Of a stretch of DNA of 64,000 bases, positions 11,611 through 20,007 are shown piece by piece. The translations under genes were made by a program, and so were the position numbers. Position 1 is the stretch's first letter. Each line of letters opens with the position of its first letter. Origin of the DNA: an uncultured Pseudomonadota bacterium (lineage in GTDB: Bacteria > Pseudomonadota > Gammaproteobacteria > Steroidobacterales > Woeseiaceae); assembly GCA_913055625.1 (NCBI GenBank), contig CAJXJW010000001.1, positions 124,001 to 188,000 on the forward strand, read 5' to 3'. The notes beneath the pieces are model-generated. The model was not told the origin of the DNA. It saw only the letters and a program-made list of their open reading frames with translations, and searched no databases.

Positions 11611-11693
11611 AATTGCGGGCGGAGTCTTAATCCACGCGGGGAAACCCCGTACACTTGGCCTTGAAATACCCCCGGCAGCCCGACACCTTCCCC

Positions 11694-14300
11694 ATGAAGT
11701 CAATGACGAGTAACGAGCTGCGCCAGGCGTTCCTGGCGTTCTTCCGCGACCGTGGCCACGAAGTGGTGACGAGTTCCCCGCTCGTGCCCGGCAACGACCC
11801 GACGCTCCTGTTCACGAACGCGGGCATGGTCCAGTTCAAGGACGTGTTCCTGGGCGAGGACCGGCGCAGCTACAACCGGGCGACGACGTCGCAGCGCTGC
11901 GTGCGCGCGGGCGGCAAGCACAACGACCTCGAGAACGTCGGCTACACGGCGCGGCACCATACGTTCTTCGAGATGCTCGGCAATTTCAGCTTCGGCGACT
12001 ACTTCAAGCGCGACGCGATCCGCTTCGCGTGGGAACTGCTCACGGACACGCTCGGGCTGCCGCCCGAGAAGCTGTGGGTGACCGTGTTCCGCGACGATGA
12101 CGAAGCTGCCGCGATCTGGCTCGACGAGATGAAGATCGACCCGGAGCGCTTCTCGCGCATGGGCGAGAAGGACAACTTCTGGGCGATGGGCGACACCGGG
12201 CCGTGCGGTCCGTGCTCCGAGATCTTCTACGACCACGGCCCCGACGTGCCCGGCGGTCCGCCCGGCTCGCCGGACGAGGACGGCGACCGTTACATCGAGA
12301 TCTGGAATCTCGTGTTCATGCAGTTCGACCGCGCGGCCGACGGCACGCTGACGCCGCTGCCGAAGCCCTCCGTCGACACCGGCATGGGCCTCGAGCGCAT
12401 GGCGGCCGTCATGCAGGGCGTGCACTCGAACTACGAGATCGACCTGTTCCGCAACCTGATCCAGGCCGTGGCCGACACGCTCGGCGTCGAGAACGACGGC
12501 AACAGCTCGCTGAACGTCATCGCCGACCACATCCGCGCCTGCTCCTTTCTTATCGTCGACGGCGTGCTGCCCGGCAACGAGGGTCGCGGCTACGTGCTGC
12601 GCCGGATCATCCGGCGTGCGCTACGCCACGGCAAGAAGCTGGGCTACGACGGCCTGTTCTTCCACGAGCTGGTCGCGCCGCTCGCGGCCGCAATGGGCGA
12701 CGCGTACCCGGAACTCGTCAAGTCGCAGGCACACGTCGAGAAGGTGCTCGAAAAGGAAGGGCGCCGCTTCGCGGAAACGCTGGATGCCGGCATGGAAATC
12801 CTCGAGGACGCGATCGCGGGCCTCGACGGCAAGCAACTGCCGGGTGAGATCGTCTTCAAGCTTTACGACACCTACGGGTTTCCCGTCGACCTGACGGCGG
12901 ACATCGCGCGCGAACGTGGACTCACCGTCGACGAGGACGGCTTCGAGGCGGCGATGGAGGCGCAGCGCGAACGCGCGCGGGCCGCGAGCAAGTTCGGCGC
13001 CACCGACGGCGGCGCGCTGAAGACGGACGCAGAGACGGCGTTCTCGGGCTACGAGGGCGTCGAGGCAACGGCAGACGTCATCGCGCTGTACCGTGACGGC
13101 AAGCCGGTCGATGTGCTGGAGGCCGGCGACGACGGCGCGGTCGTCCTGTCGTCCACGCCGTTCTACGCTGAGAGCGGCGGCCAGGTCGGCGACACCGGCA
13201 TCCTGGCGGCGGACGGGCTGATCTTCCGCGTCGACGACACGCAGAAGAGCGGCAAGGCGAACGTGCACTTCGGCGCGGTGGAGCAGGGCGGCATCAAGGT
13301 GGGTGACACGGTCGAGGCCATCGTCGACGCGGACCGGCGCCAGGCGATACGCCTGAACCACTCCGCGACGCACCTGATGCACGCCGCACTGCGGCAGGTC
13401 CTCGGCGATCACGTGACACAGAAGGGCTCGCTCGTGGCACCCGACCGCCTGCGCTTCGACTTCTCGCACTACGAGGGCGTGCAGCCGGAACAGCTCGAGG
13501 AAATCGAGAATCTCGTGAACGACGAGATCCGCGCGAACCGCGCGGCCGACGTGCAGCTCATGGGCTACGACGACGCGATGCAGTCCGGTGCGATGGCGCT
13601 GTTCGGCGAGAAGTACGGCGACGAGGTGCGCGTGCTGCGCTTCGGCGACTTCTCGGTCGAGCTGTGCGGTGGCACGCACGTGGACCGCACCGGCGACATC
13701 GGCGTGTTCAAAATCACGTCCGAGGGCGGCGTGGCGGCGGGCATCCGCCGCATCGAAGCCGTCACGGGCAAGGGCGCGCTGGAGTGGATCGATGCGAATC
13801 AGCGGCGCCTCGACGAGGTATCCGGCCTGCTGAAGAGCCAGCCGGACCAGGCGGCAGCGAAGCTCGAACAACTGCTGAAGCGCAACAAGGACCTCGAGCG
13901 CGAGCTGGCGAAGGCCCGGCAGGCGCTCGTGACCGGCGGGGCTTCGGACCGTACGGAGGACGTGCAGGAAATCGCCGGCGTGAAGGTGCTGGCGACCCGC
14001 ATGGACGGCGCGGACGCGAAGACGCTGCGCGAGGCCGTGGACCGCTTCAAGGACAAGCTGAAGAGCGCCATTGTCGTCGTCGGCTCGGTCGAGGACGGCA
14101 AGGTCCGCCTGGCGGCGGGCGTGACGAAAGACAAGGTCAACGCCATCAAGGCCGGGGACCTGATCAAGCCGATTGCGGAGCGGGTGGGCGGCAAGGGCGG
14201 CGGCCGGCCGGACTTCGCGCAGGCAGGCGGCACGAACCCGGACGCGCTGGACGAGGCGCTGGCGTCGGTCCCGGGCTGGGTCGCCGAGCACCTCGGCTGA
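11694..14300 (+). CDS. alaS: Alanyl-tRNA synthetase
   Basis: An 868-residue class IIc synthetase with an editing domain. The catalytic domain opens with [20 protein letters not shown]. The editing domain zinc ligands are seen in [11 protein letters not shown] and [15 protein letters not shown]-terminal oligomerisation/C-Ala domain is present (residues about 720-868). I chose the ATG at 11694 because it gives the standard AlaS N-terminus; an in-frame TTG 13 codons upstream adds unrelated residues. The second ATG at 11703 is also possible. Confidence 0.97.
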   Translation: MKSMTSNELRQAFLAFFRDRGHEVVTSSPLVPGNDPTLLFTNAGMVQFKDVFLGEDRRSYNRATTSQRCVRAGGKHNDLENVGYTARHHTFFEMLGNFSFGDYFKRDAIRFAWELLTDTLGLPPEKLWVTVFRDDDEAAAIWLDEMKIDPERFSRMGEKDNFWAMGDTGPCGPCSEIFYDHGPDVPGGPPGSPDEDGDRYIEIWNLVFMQFDRAADGTLTPLPKPSVDTGMGLERMAAVMQGVHSNYEIDLFRNLIQAVADTLGVENDGNSSLNVIADHIRACSFLIVDGVLPGNEGRGYVLRRIIRRALRHGKKLGYDGLFFHELVAPLAAAMGDAYPELVKSQAHVEKVLEKEGRRFAETLDAGMEILEDAIAGLDGKQLPGEIVFKLYDTYGFPVDLTADIARERGLTVDEDGFEAAMEAQRERARAASKFGATDGGALKTDAETAFSGYEGVEATADVIALYRDGKPVDVLEAGDDGAVVLSSTPFYAESGGQVGDTGILAADGLIFRVDDTQKSGKANVHFGAVEQGGIKVGDTVEAIVDADRRQAIRLNHSATHLMHAALRQVLGDHVTQKGSLVAPDRLRFDFSHYEGVQPEQLEEIENLVNDEIRANRAADVQLMGYDDAMQSGAMALFGEKYGDEVRVLRFGDFSVELCGGTHVDRTGDIGVFKITSEGGVAAGIRRIEAVTGKGALEWIDANQRRLDEVSGLLKSQPDQAAAKLEQLLKRNKDLERELAKARQALVTGGASDRTEDVQEIAGVKVLATRMDGADAKTLREAVDRFKDKLKSAIVVVGSVEDGKVRLAAGVTKDKVNAIKAGDLIKPIAERVGGKGGGRPDFAQAGGTNPDALDEALASVPGWVAEHLG

Positions 14301-14394
14301 CATTATTGTCAAATCGTCGGAAACTGGCCAACTGTGCAATTGTGGTAATTTCCGAACATCCATCCCGGAAATAGGCTAGTATTCCAAGGGTTTA

Positions 14395-14445
14395 GGAGTA
14401 CCACGCGTAATAAAAAGAAAGGGCAGGAGCCCTGCAGGGATGGAG
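14395..14445 (+). promoter_or_regulatory. csrA leader with GGA motifs and a CsrA-type hairpin
   Basis: Four GGA motifs lie within 50 bases before the csrA start codon: 14395, 14426, 14438 and 14442. The second sits in the loop of a perfect hairpin at 14420-14433 (stem AGGGC/GCCCT, loop AGGA), the preferred presentation for CsrA binding. The last one is the ribosome-binding site itself (GGAG at 14442-14445). This arrangement matches the known autorepression of csrA by its own product in other gammaproteobacteria; binding here is inferred. Confidence 0.6.
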
Positions 14446-14455
14446 TAACAAAGTC

Positions 14456-14668
14456 ATGTTGATACTGACACGACGCGCTGGTGAGACGGTCATGATCGGG
14501 AGCGATGTCACGATCACCGTCCTGGGGGTCAAGGGAAACCAGGTGCGTATCGGCATTAATGCGCCGAAAGACGTGGCTGTGCATCGGGAAGAAATCTACG
14601 AGCGCATCCAGAACGAGAAAGCGGCCGGTGCGGGGGCTGACCAGGTCGCCGAAAAAGCCCAGAAGTAA
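14456..14668 (+). CDS. csrA: Carbon storage regulator CsrA
   Basis: A 70-residue RNA-binding dimer that controls translation and stability of target mRNAs. The sequence [15 protein letters not shown] followed by [14 protein letters not shown] and [10 protein letters not shown] is canonical, including the conserved Arg44-type position of the RNA-binding surface. Position between alaS and tRNA-Ser is the standard gammaproteobacterial order. Its leader carries likely autoregulatory sites. Confidence 0.98.
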   Translation: MLILTRRAGETVMIGSDVTITVLGVKGNQVRIGINAPKDVAVHREEIYERIQNEKAAGAGADQVAEKAQK

Positions 14669-14670
14669 GG

Positions 14671-14690
14671 CCCGATTCTTCCGAATTGGG
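14671..14690 (+). terminator. Possible weak terminator after csrA
   Basis: An 8-base stem (CCCGATTC pairing with GAATTGGG through one G-U) with a TTCC tetraloop begins two bases after the csrA stop codon. The following GTTTACC is only a short T tract, so termination would be weak. Confidence 0.4.
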
Positions 14691-14721
14691 GTTTACCTCG
14701 GCATACCCGGACAGTAATATG

Positions 14722-14754
14722 TGCCGCCCTCGGAGGCCCCGAGGGGCAGCGGCA
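14722..14754 (+). other. GC-rich interrupted hairpin upstream of tRNA-Ser
   Basis: TGCCGC at 14722 pairs with GCGGCA at 14749, and inside it CTCGG pairs with CCGAG, leaving a small internal loop. It lies between csrA and tRNA-Ser with no T-run. It could end csrA transcription or be a processing structure; neither is demonstrated. Confidence 0.35.
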
Positions 14755-14822
14755 TGCGTTCGGCTTTGCGTCGGTTCAGCCCCTCTCGCGATGAAGGTCG
14801 GCGGGCAGAGGACAAAGAATTC

Positions 14823-14913
14823 GGAGAGATGGCTGAGTGGTCGAAAGCGCTCCCCTGCTAAGGGAGTATACGTTAATAGCGTATCGAGGGTTCGAATCCC
14901 TCTCTCTCCGCCA
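14823..14913 (+). tRNA. tRNA-Ser (anticodon GCU)
   Basis: Acceptor stem GGAGAGA pairs with TCTCTCC, the discriminator is G, and CCA is encoded at 14911-14913. The anticodon loop CTGCTAA gives GCT at 14857-14859 for AGC/AGU serine codons. A long variable arm (about 14866-14886) and the GGTTCGAATCC T-arm confirm a class II serine tRNA. It follows csrA, as in related bacteria. Confidence 0.97.
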
Positions 14914-15001
14914 GACAACGTAAGTTTTTTGGAAGTACCGGGCAGCGCGAAGCGCTGCCAGCGTCGGACGAGGTAAACTGTCTGACGAAGTAACAAACAA
15001 T

Positions 15002-15078
15002 GCGCCCGTAGCTCAGCTGGATAGAGTACCTGGCTACGAACCAGGCGGTCGGGAGTTCGAATCTCTCCGGGCGCGCCA
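15002..15078 (+). tRNA. tRNA-Arg (anticodon ACG)
   Basis: Acceptor stem GCGCCCG pairs with CGGGCGC, the discriminator is G, and CCA is encoded at 15076-15078. The anticodon stem CCTGG/CCAGG encloses loop CTACGAA with ACG at 15036-15038, normally edited to ICG to read CGU/CGC/CGA. D-arm and T-arm are normal. Its anticodon region (15034-15050) is repeated at 16782, and an integrase remnant abuts its 3' side. Confidence 0.97.
15034..15050 (+). repeat. Candidate attachment-site core inside tRNA-Arg (left copy)
   Basis: The 17 bases from the anticodon loop through the 3' anticodon stem (CTACGAACCAGGCGGTC) recur exactly at 16782-16798. Anticodon loops are common crossover sites for tyrosine integrases, and an integrase pseudogene lies directly downstream. 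The match stops after 17 bases, shorter than usual for an island that displaces a whole tRNA 3' end, so this remains a candidate. Confidence 0.45.
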
Positions 15079-15086
15079 ATCCGATC

Positions 15087-15115
15087 AAGGGTTTACAGTT
15101 TTTCTGTAGACCCTT
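15087..15115 (+). terminator. Rho-independent terminator after tRNA-Arg
   Basis: AAGGGTTTACAG (15087-15098) pairs with CTGTAGACCCTT (15104-15115) through a 12-base stem with one G-U and a TTTTT loop. TTTCTTTC follows. This is a convincing terminator for the tRNA transcript. On the other strand it lies just past the integrase remnant. Confidence 0.85.
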
Positions 15116-15122
15116 TTTCTTT

Positions 15123-15581
15123 CTAGCGTAGAGAAATCGTAGAGTTGTTCTCTACAATTTCCAGCTCCCGTTCGATCCGAGACGCCGCATCCGACAGATG
15201 TTCCGGCGCCAAGTGTGTGTACCGGAGCACCATCTCGTACGACTTCCAACCGCCCAGCTCCATGAGCTCCTGCAACCCGGTGCCGGCCATCACGTGCCAG
15301 CTGGCCCAAGTGTGCCGAAGCTCGTGGAAGCGAAACTTCTCGATCCCGGCACCCCGCAGTGCCCGTTTCCAGGCAGAGCCCACCGCTTCAATGCGTCTCC
15401 CCCGATACGTGAAGCACCACTGCTCGTGTTGGCCGTCCACGGCTCGCAACGCCAGCACTGCATCCCGGTTCAGGGGAATGCCGCGGCCGTCTCCGGTCTT
15501 GGTAGTGCCCGCGTCCAGCCAGGCCACACGCCGATCGAAGTCGACACGGCTCTATTCCATTTGCAGGACTTCAGAGGGTCG
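15123..15581 (-). pseudogene. Tyrosine recombinase/integrase, C-terminal remnant with in-frame stop
   Basis: The minus strand encodes the catalytic end of a phage-type integrase. The catalytic motifs are FHELRHTWASW (HxLR), LGGWKSYEMVLRYTHL (second His region) and the RYTH nucleophile Tyr. Upstream the frame continues as RPSEVLQME, stop, SRVDFDRRVAWLD: a TAG at 15552-15554 replaces what is normally Trp. Beyond 15581 the similarity dissolves and the N-terminal SAM-like domain is missing. The gene is therefore truncated and interrupted, and no active integrase is expected. It sits immediately 3' of tRNA-Arg, the normal position for an island integrase. Confidence 0.8.
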
Positions 15582-16005
15582 GGCCGGCTCCGCCCGATGG
15601 CGGCCTCTATCTGCCGGCGTCAGCCCGGATTCAGCCGGTTTCAGCTCGCTTCAACGATTGCGGTCCAGACAAAATAGCCCCTTATACGCACTATCCGCCA
15701 GGGCACACGAGTCCGGCACATAAGCCAGCTACAACTCGGTCAATCGGGCGTAGATCCGGTGCTCGTTGCCGCGGTCGGCTCTAAGACCAGCAATTGATGC
15801 CTCAGGAGTAAAGATTCTGCGACCACTGATCGAACGCCGCCCGGCCGCATCACTCGGACGGCAGTAATGATCAGGTGGACGAATAGGATGAGGACATCGC
15901 ACATGGCGACCGTATCGTAGTTCGTTCGACGAGTTTGACAAGCTTACGAAAACCGCGAGATTCTGCGACGAATAAGAACTCGTACCGACTGACGATCAGT
16001 TTCGC
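15582..16005. other. Gene-free decayed stretch inside the tRNA-Arg island
   Basis: About 420 bases between the integrase remnant and the toxin gene. Composition is more AT-rich than the flanks. Only short unconvincing reading frames occur, and I see no recognisable domain, repeat or RNA. It probably represents eroded mobile-element sequence. Confidence 0.5.
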
Positions 16006-16296
16006 TTATAAGTGCCGGACGAAATCCATGCGTTCGTGTAACACGCGCGCAACGAAGATCCCGTCCGCCTGTTCCACGTAGAAAATCCAATGCGAGCCCT
16101 GTTTGAATCGCCGTAAACCGTTCGCGAATTCGTCAGCCTGCACGCCCATTGCCGGCGACTCTGCAAGTTGCTCGAAACGCTGTTCGAGTGCTTCACCGTA
16201 TTCACGCGCTTTGGCGACACCAAAAGTCGCATAGCCGTAATCAGCAATTGCCTGAAGGTCCAGTACCGCCTGAATACTGAGAACGTAATCAGCCAT
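16006..16296 (-). CDS. ParE/RelE-superfamily toxin of a type II toxin-antitoxin pair
   Basis: A 96-residue protein with the ParE pattern: N-terminal helix region (AVLDLQAIADYGYATFG), central LRRFKQGSHWIFYVEQ, and C-terminal IFVARVLHERMDFVRHL. ParE toxins poison DNA gyrase; RelE relatives cleave ribosome-bound mRNA. The RVLHxRMD ending favours ParE. Its start overlaps the upstream antitoxin gene by 8 bases, the usual coupled arrangement. The gene appears intact within an otherwise decayed island. Confidence 0.85.
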   Translation of the reverse strand: MADYVLSIQAVLDLQAIADYGYATFGVAKAREYGEALEQRFEQLAESPAMGVQADEFANGLRRFKQGSHWIFYVEQADGIFVARVLHERMDFVRHL

Positions 16297-16543
16297 TCTT
16301 GGCGTTGTGGCGAGCCTCCGCTTCCGCCCAAATATCCGAGACCGTACGATCGCTCGCGCCGCTGTCGAGGCCTTCCTGGATCGCTTCCTTTAGCGCAAGT
16401 AACTTGCTCTTTTGATCTTGGTCGCGCCGCACGAGGTCGCGGATGTACTCGCTGTCATTGGTGAAGTCACCACTCGAGATTTGCAGCTTGACCCAGTCGG
16501 CAAGCTTCTCGGTCAGGGTAATGGTCTTGCGTACAGTGGCCAT
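16289..16543 (-). CDS. ParD-family antitoxin
   Basis: An 84-residue antitoxin. The N-terminal ribbon-helix-helix reads MATVRKTITLTEKLADWVKLQ...SGDFTNDSEYIRDLVRRD. The C-terminal toxin-binding segment has the GLDSG motif and an A-rich acidic end. I chose the ATG at 16543, preceded by GGAG about 9 bases upstream; the frame is open further but adds no family sequence. It is transcribed first in the pair and probably represses its own promoter. Confidence 0.87.
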   Translation of the reverse strand: MATVRKTITLTEKLADWVKLQISSGDFTNDSEYIRDLVRRDQDQKSKLLALKEAIQEGLDSGASDRTVSDIWAEAEARHNAKNG

Positions 16544-16604
16544 AAAGTCTCCGATTACTGTCATACTATTGGTGTAGTTTAGCGTATTTCTGGTGAAGAA
16601 TGCG

Positions 16605-16627
16605 CGAGATGCTGACAAAGCATCTCG
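16605..16627 (-). other. Perfect hairpin upstream of the parD-like gene
   Basis: CGAGATGCT and AGCATCTCG form a perfect 9-base stem around GACAA, about 60 bases upstream of the antitoxin start. No T-run follows on either strand. It could be an operator or a remnant terminator; nothing in the sequence decides. Confidence 0.35.
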
Positions 16628-16763
16628 GACAGTGAACTGGGTCTGTGAATCAGGCGTTCATTGCGAAAACGTAGCGTTGAGACGGCAATTCACGGTTCTT
16701 GGCAGCGCTTGACGGCACAAAGGTAGAGGGCAGGCCATCTAACTTGCTGATTTAAAAGAAAAC

Positions 16764-16790
16764 GGTTCGTGGCGTATACGCCTACGAACC
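16764..16790. repeat. Imperfect palindrome overlapping the right repeat of the tRNA island
   Basis: GGTTCG-T-GGCGTA is followed directly by TACGCC-TA-CGAACC, a palindrome broken only by one unpaired position. Its right arm runs into the 17-base copy of the tRNA-Arg anticodon region. Such dyads can be integrase core or arm sites, but this role is a guess. Confidence 0.4.
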
Positions 16791-16798
16791 AGGCGGTC
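16782..16798 (+). repeat. Candidate attachment-site core (right copy)
   Basis: An exact 17-base copy of tRNA-Arg positions 15034-15050. The rest of the tRNA 3' half is not present here, so it is not a tRNA gene. Together the copies delimit about 1.75 kb holding the integrase remnant and the toxin-antitoxin pair, consistent with a reduced tRNA-associated island. Confidence 0.45.
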
Positions 16799-16922
16799 TG
16801 AAGGGGCAGCAAGAAGAGCAGCGCAATCCAGAAGACCTGCGCGCGCGCTGGCGTGCCGGCGTCCACCGGGGCGTGCGGCGGGCCAGGGATCCGCGCGGCG
16901 CGCACAATTCTGGCCTTTTCCG

Positions 16923-16956
16923 ACTATATACGGACTCTTGTACTATACTCCGGAGT
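16923..16956 (+). promoter_or_regulatory. AT-rich promoter-like region upstream of the patatin operon
   Basis: In the 490-base gene-free stretch before the first lipoprotein gene, TATATA (16925) and TATACT (16944) are the only -10-like hexamers in GC-rich sequence. TATACT runs into a perfect 10-base palindrome ACTCCGGAGT at 16947-16956, a possible operator. No convincing -35 is visible, so an activator may be needed. The remaining bases of this gap show nothing recognisable apart from the island repeat and hairpin. Confidence 0.35.
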
Positions 16957-17030
16957 GCAGGACTCGCCGGGGCCCGGCCCGGCCATAGAACAACAACAAA
17001 ACCGGGCCGCATTGCGGAGGACCGGCACGA

Positions 17031-17744
17031 ATGCACGTCCGTCTCCGACAGCCCCTCCACCTGGCGCCTGCCGCCGCGGCGCTGCTGCTCATGGCTTGCG
17101 CCACGCCGATAGAAATCAAACAGGCGTCCCAGCGGCAGCTCGAGTTGATCGACGCGCTCGACGACGGGGTCCTCGAACTGCGCTCCGCGATCGAGGACTT
17201 TCACCGCGAACAGGCCGCGTTGATCCGCGAGGACGGCCGAATGCAGGTCGCACGCGCGGCCATCATGGGCGCGACGGATGAGGACCGCCAGACGACGGCC
17301 GATGCCTTGTTCGAGCTGTACGAAGACGATGTCTACCCGTGGATCACCAGCTCGATCGACGGCGATACGATCACGGAAATGGACGAGCGCATCGGCGATC
17401 TCGAGGAAAAGATCAACGAAACAGGGGACCCGCTGGTTCGGGCAATGCTGACCGTCGAGCTGAATGACCTGCGCCTGGAGCGGGCGAAGCTCGATCGAAT
17501 TCCTGCCGATGTCGCGACTATCGCCACGACGGTTCGCCAACAGCTGGCCGAATCGCAGGCAACATCAAGGGCGAGCACACAGTCGCTGGACCACCTGCGC
17601 ACCCAGATTGCGCTGATGCGTGAAATGCAGGCCCGCGTCGATGCGTGGCTGTCCGTGGACGTGTCGCCGAGCCAGGAGCAGGTCGATGCGTTGCGCGAAT
17701 CCCTGGTTTCGGCGCGCGACGCGATGGGCGGAGACGGGCAGTGA
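17031..17744 (+). CDS. Lipoprotein with helical domain (first gene of patatin operon)
   Basis: A 237-residue protein I do not recognise as a named family. A lipoprotein signal ends in LMAC (C23), so it should be anchored by lipid to the inner or outer membrane and face the periplasm. The rest is strongly helical and charged, with likely coiled-coil stretches (residues 30-70 and 115-160). Residues 131-153 contain TGDPLVRA...ELNDLRLERAK, a motif found again at the end of the membrane protein encoded two genes downstream. A GGAGG site precedes the ATG. The next gene starts inside its stop codon (GTGA), so the two are translationally coupled. Confidence 0.7.
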   Translation: MHVRLRQPLHLAPAAAALLLMACATPIEIKQASQRQLELIDALDDGVLELRSAIEDFHREQAALIREDGRMQVARAAIMGATDEDRQTTADALFELYEDDVYPWITSSIDGDTITEMDERIGDLEEKINETGDPLVRAMLTVELNDLRLERAKLDRIPADVATIATTVRQQLAESQATSRASTQSLDHLRTQIALMREMQARVDAWLSVDVSPSQEQVDALRESLVSARDAMGGDGQ

Positions 17745-18403
17745 CCGGCCGGCCGCGAATTGCCGGACTGCTTGTCGTCGCGGCGCTGTGCTCGGCGGCC
17801 TGCGCAGGCCCGCGCGCCAACGTAACCGCACTGGCCGAGCAGCAGCAGGCGTACTACGCCGATCTCGAATCCATGCTGCGCGGGCAGCGGCGTCTGCTCC
17901 AGGACGGGCTCGAACTCCAGGTGGAGTACCTCGAACGGCGCCGGGACAATCTTGCCAACTGGGACCGGGACCTGCGCAAGGCCGAAGTGCTCCTCGCGGT
18001 AGACGCCGACGTTACCGGCAACCAGCGGCTGTTGTCGTACAAGCTGGCCGAGATGGACCTCGCCGCCGCGGCAATCACTGACGCGCGCAGCGCGGAGGCA
18101 GCACGTGTCGGGGCGATACTGTCTCTCTACGACCAGCTCATCCGGGCGAGCGCCGAGCTGCAGTCGAACAGCGACGCACTGATCGAGTACCTGGGCAGCG
18201 GTGACGACGAGTTTGCGCTGCGCACGCTCGATGTCGACGGCGTCGTTCGCAGTATCGCCGCCATTCGCGACACCAGCGAGCAACTCGGCAGGATCGAGGC
18301 GCGCAGCGACGAGGAACGAGCCCGTGAGCAGGAACGCGTCCAGCGCTCCATCGAGCGCGCCCGCGACCTGCTTCTCGACGTGCTCGCGAAAGACGGCGGC
18401 TGA
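17741..18403 (+). CDS. Second helical lipoprotein of the patatin operon
   Basis: A 220-residue protein starting with GTG in a 4-base overlap with the previous gene. The signal peptide ends in SAAC (lipobox, C21), followed by an almost entirely helical, charged sequence with predicted coiled coil (residues 28-75 and 180-215). No known family is recognised. It resembles the first lipoprotein in size and architecture but I see no shared motif. It probably forms a periplasmic partner for the other operon products. Confidence 0.68.
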   Translation: MTGRPRIAGLLVVAALCSAACAGPRANVTALAEQQQAYYADLESMLRGQRRLLQDGLELQVEYLERRRDNLANWDRDLRKAEVLLAVDADVTGNQRLLSYKLAEMDLAAAAITDARSAEAARVGAILSLYDQLIRASAELQSNSDALIEYLGSGDDEFALRTLDVDGVVRSIAAIRDTSEQLGRIEARSDEERAREQERVQRSIERARDLLLDVLAKDGG

Positions 18404-18414
18404 GGAGGCGGCGC

Positions 18415-18930
18415 ATGGCAGACCTGTCCGATATCAAGGCCGCCGGCGACGAGATCGTGCCGATCATCAAGGACCTGGTCGCACGTATCCGGGAGGCCGA
18501 GCCGAAGACCGATACGAGCGGCGAACTCGCCGTGATCCGCAAGCTTCAGCGCGTAGCGGACCAGTCCGCGGAAAGCACGCCGGCCAGTCTCGAGCAGCGC
18601 GCCAACGCCATCGTTGCCGGTCACACGGCGCTGACCGACCTGCTGATCGCGGCGCTCACGGACCGGTCCATCGTTGACGAGGCACGGTTGGTGGCGATAC
18701 GCGTGCAACGCGACGCGCTTGGCGAATCGCTGGGGATGCTGCTGCAGCGTGCGGCGTTCGAGCCGATTGCGCAGCTGCTGGATGCGCCCACGCTGCAGGA
18801 AATCAACAGCACGCTACAGAAGGCGGACGAGGAGATTCGGCGGCGTGAGGAAGCCAGGGCGTTGCTCGACAACGTCATCAACGTAACGACGGCCATGGCG
18901 AAAATCGCGACGCGGGTCGCGACGCTGTAA
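18415..18930 (+). CDS. Small cytosolic helical protein of the patatin operon
   Basis: A 171-residue protein without signal peptide or membrane segment, rich in Ala, Leu, Asp and Arg and predicted mostly helical. A GGAGG site lies 9 bases before the ATG, and the gene starts 11 bases after the second lipoprotein. No family is recognised. Its position between periplasmic lipoproteins and a membrane protein suggests a cytosolic subunit or regulator of the same assembly; that is inference from context only. Confidence 0.6.
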   Translation: MADLSDIKAAGDEIVPIIKDLVARIREAEPKTDTSGELAVIRKLQRVADQSAESTPASLEQRANAIVAGHTALTDLLIAALTDRSIVDEARLVAIRVQRDALGESLGMLLQRAAFEPIAQLLDAPTLQEINSTLQKADEEIRRREEARALLDNVINVTTAMAKIATRVATL

Positions 18931-18959
18931 GCGAAAGGCCAGGCAAGGGGCGACGAGCA

Positions 18960-19946
18960 ATGACCGAAAACCTGTTCGACGTACTGGGCGTGCTGATGGC
19001 CTTCGTCACGGTCATGCTGATCTTCAGTATTGCCGTTACGTCGCTCGTGCAGGCGACGCAGGGCCTGTTCCGGTGGCGCGCCAGGAACCTGCAGAATGCG
19101 CTCGCAAAGATCATCGAGGACGAAAGCAACGACGCGGAACCCTGGAAGACCGCGATCCGCTTGCTGAACAACGCGGACGGCTCGCTGCTGGCCAGCAACT
19201 TCGACGCGGACAGCCGCATGGCGCGGTTCTTCGGGCCGCAGCTCTCCTGGATGTCGCCCGAGGAACTCGAGCGTGAACTGTCGAAGTCAAACGACAGGTT
19301 CGACCTGGAGCAAAAGGCCCGGATCGCGGCGCGGTTCCGGCGTGCGCAGGACACGATGCGCAAGATCTTCCTGCGCCGCATGCGCATCGGCACGCTGTTC
19401 TGGGCCATCGTCGTCGCCTTTTACTACCAGCTGAGCACGCCGCAGCTGCTCAACGAGTTCTCGGAGAACCCCGCAGCGCAGCAGGCGGCCATCGATACCG
19501 GTAACGCCGTGCTCGGCGAGGGGGCATCGGATGCCGGGAAGGACGAAGGGCCGGTGTCCTACTTTCGGCTGGCGCCGTGGCGTGACCAATGGGCGTTCTA
19601 CTACGTAGCCGACGAGGAATCGGAGGGGCTGGCCGTCATCGCCGACGTCCGCTGGGACAATATCGTCGGCATGCTGATCACGGTCCTCCTGCTCTGCATG
19701 GGTGCGCCGTTCTGGTTCGACATGCTGAAGACGGTCGCGAGCCTCAGAGACACGCTGGAGAAGCACAAGACGCCGATGAATGCTGACGGCGAGACCGGCG
19801 ACGTCGCGGCGGTGCCGTCGAACTTCGTCGACGACCGCATTCGCCTGCTGCTCGAGCGCCTGCACGCGACCGGCAACCCGGTCGTCAGGGCGTCGCTGCA
19901 AAAGGAAATCAACGATCTCCGCCTGGTGCGGGCGGAAACCGGGTAG
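18960..19946 (+). CDS. Three-pass membrane protein with GAPFWFD motif
   Basis: A 328-residue protein with hydrophobic segments at about residues 9-30, 144-159 and 235-256. A helical region (40-140) and an acidic loop (170-230) separate them. The last segment runs into GAPFWFDMLKTVASLR (residues 248-263), a motif I recall from uncharacterised bacterial membrane proteins. The C-terminus (residues 304-328) repeats the motif seen in the first lipoprotein: TGNPVVRA...EINDLRLVRAE. It is the fourth gene of the operon, 29 bases after the previous one. It could be the membrane platform that links lipoproteins and the patatin protein. Confidence 0.65.
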   Translation: MTENLFDVLGVLMAFVTVMLIFSIAVTSLVQATQGLFRWRARNLQNALAKIIEDESNDAEPWKTAIRLLNNADGSLLASNFDADSRMARFFGPQLSWMSPEELERELSKSNDRFDLEQKARIAARFRRAQDTMRKIFLRRMRIGTLFWAIVVAFYYQLSTPQLLNEFSENPAAQQAAIDTGNAVLGEGASDAGKDEGPVSYFRLAPWRDQWAFYYVADEESEGLAVIADVRWDNIVGMLITVLLLCMGAPFWFDMLKTVASLRDTLEKHKTPMNADGETGDVAAVPSNFVDDRIRLLLERLHATGNPVVRASLQKEINDLRLVRAETG

Positions 19947-20007
19947 GGAAGTGACTTGAAGGCGCCGGACGCGCAGCGCGAACGCCGATGACGCCTGGAC
20001 CCGTCCG

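Noticed and set aside
12621..14363. A 580-codon open frame on the minus strand opposite alaS
   Set aside because: Antisense shadow; no domain and it runs opposite the AlaS editing and catalytic domains.
15729..15941. A 70-codon minus-strand frame inside the decayed island
   Set aside because: No recognisable family, no ribosome-binding site and atypical composition; probably chance.
16690..16905. A 71-codon minus-strand frame with a hydrophobic stretch (FWIALLFLLPLQTAWFVG)
   Set aside because: It crosses the candidate attachment site and palindrome, lacks a start context, and the hydrophobic run is short; kept only as a possible truncated signal peptide.
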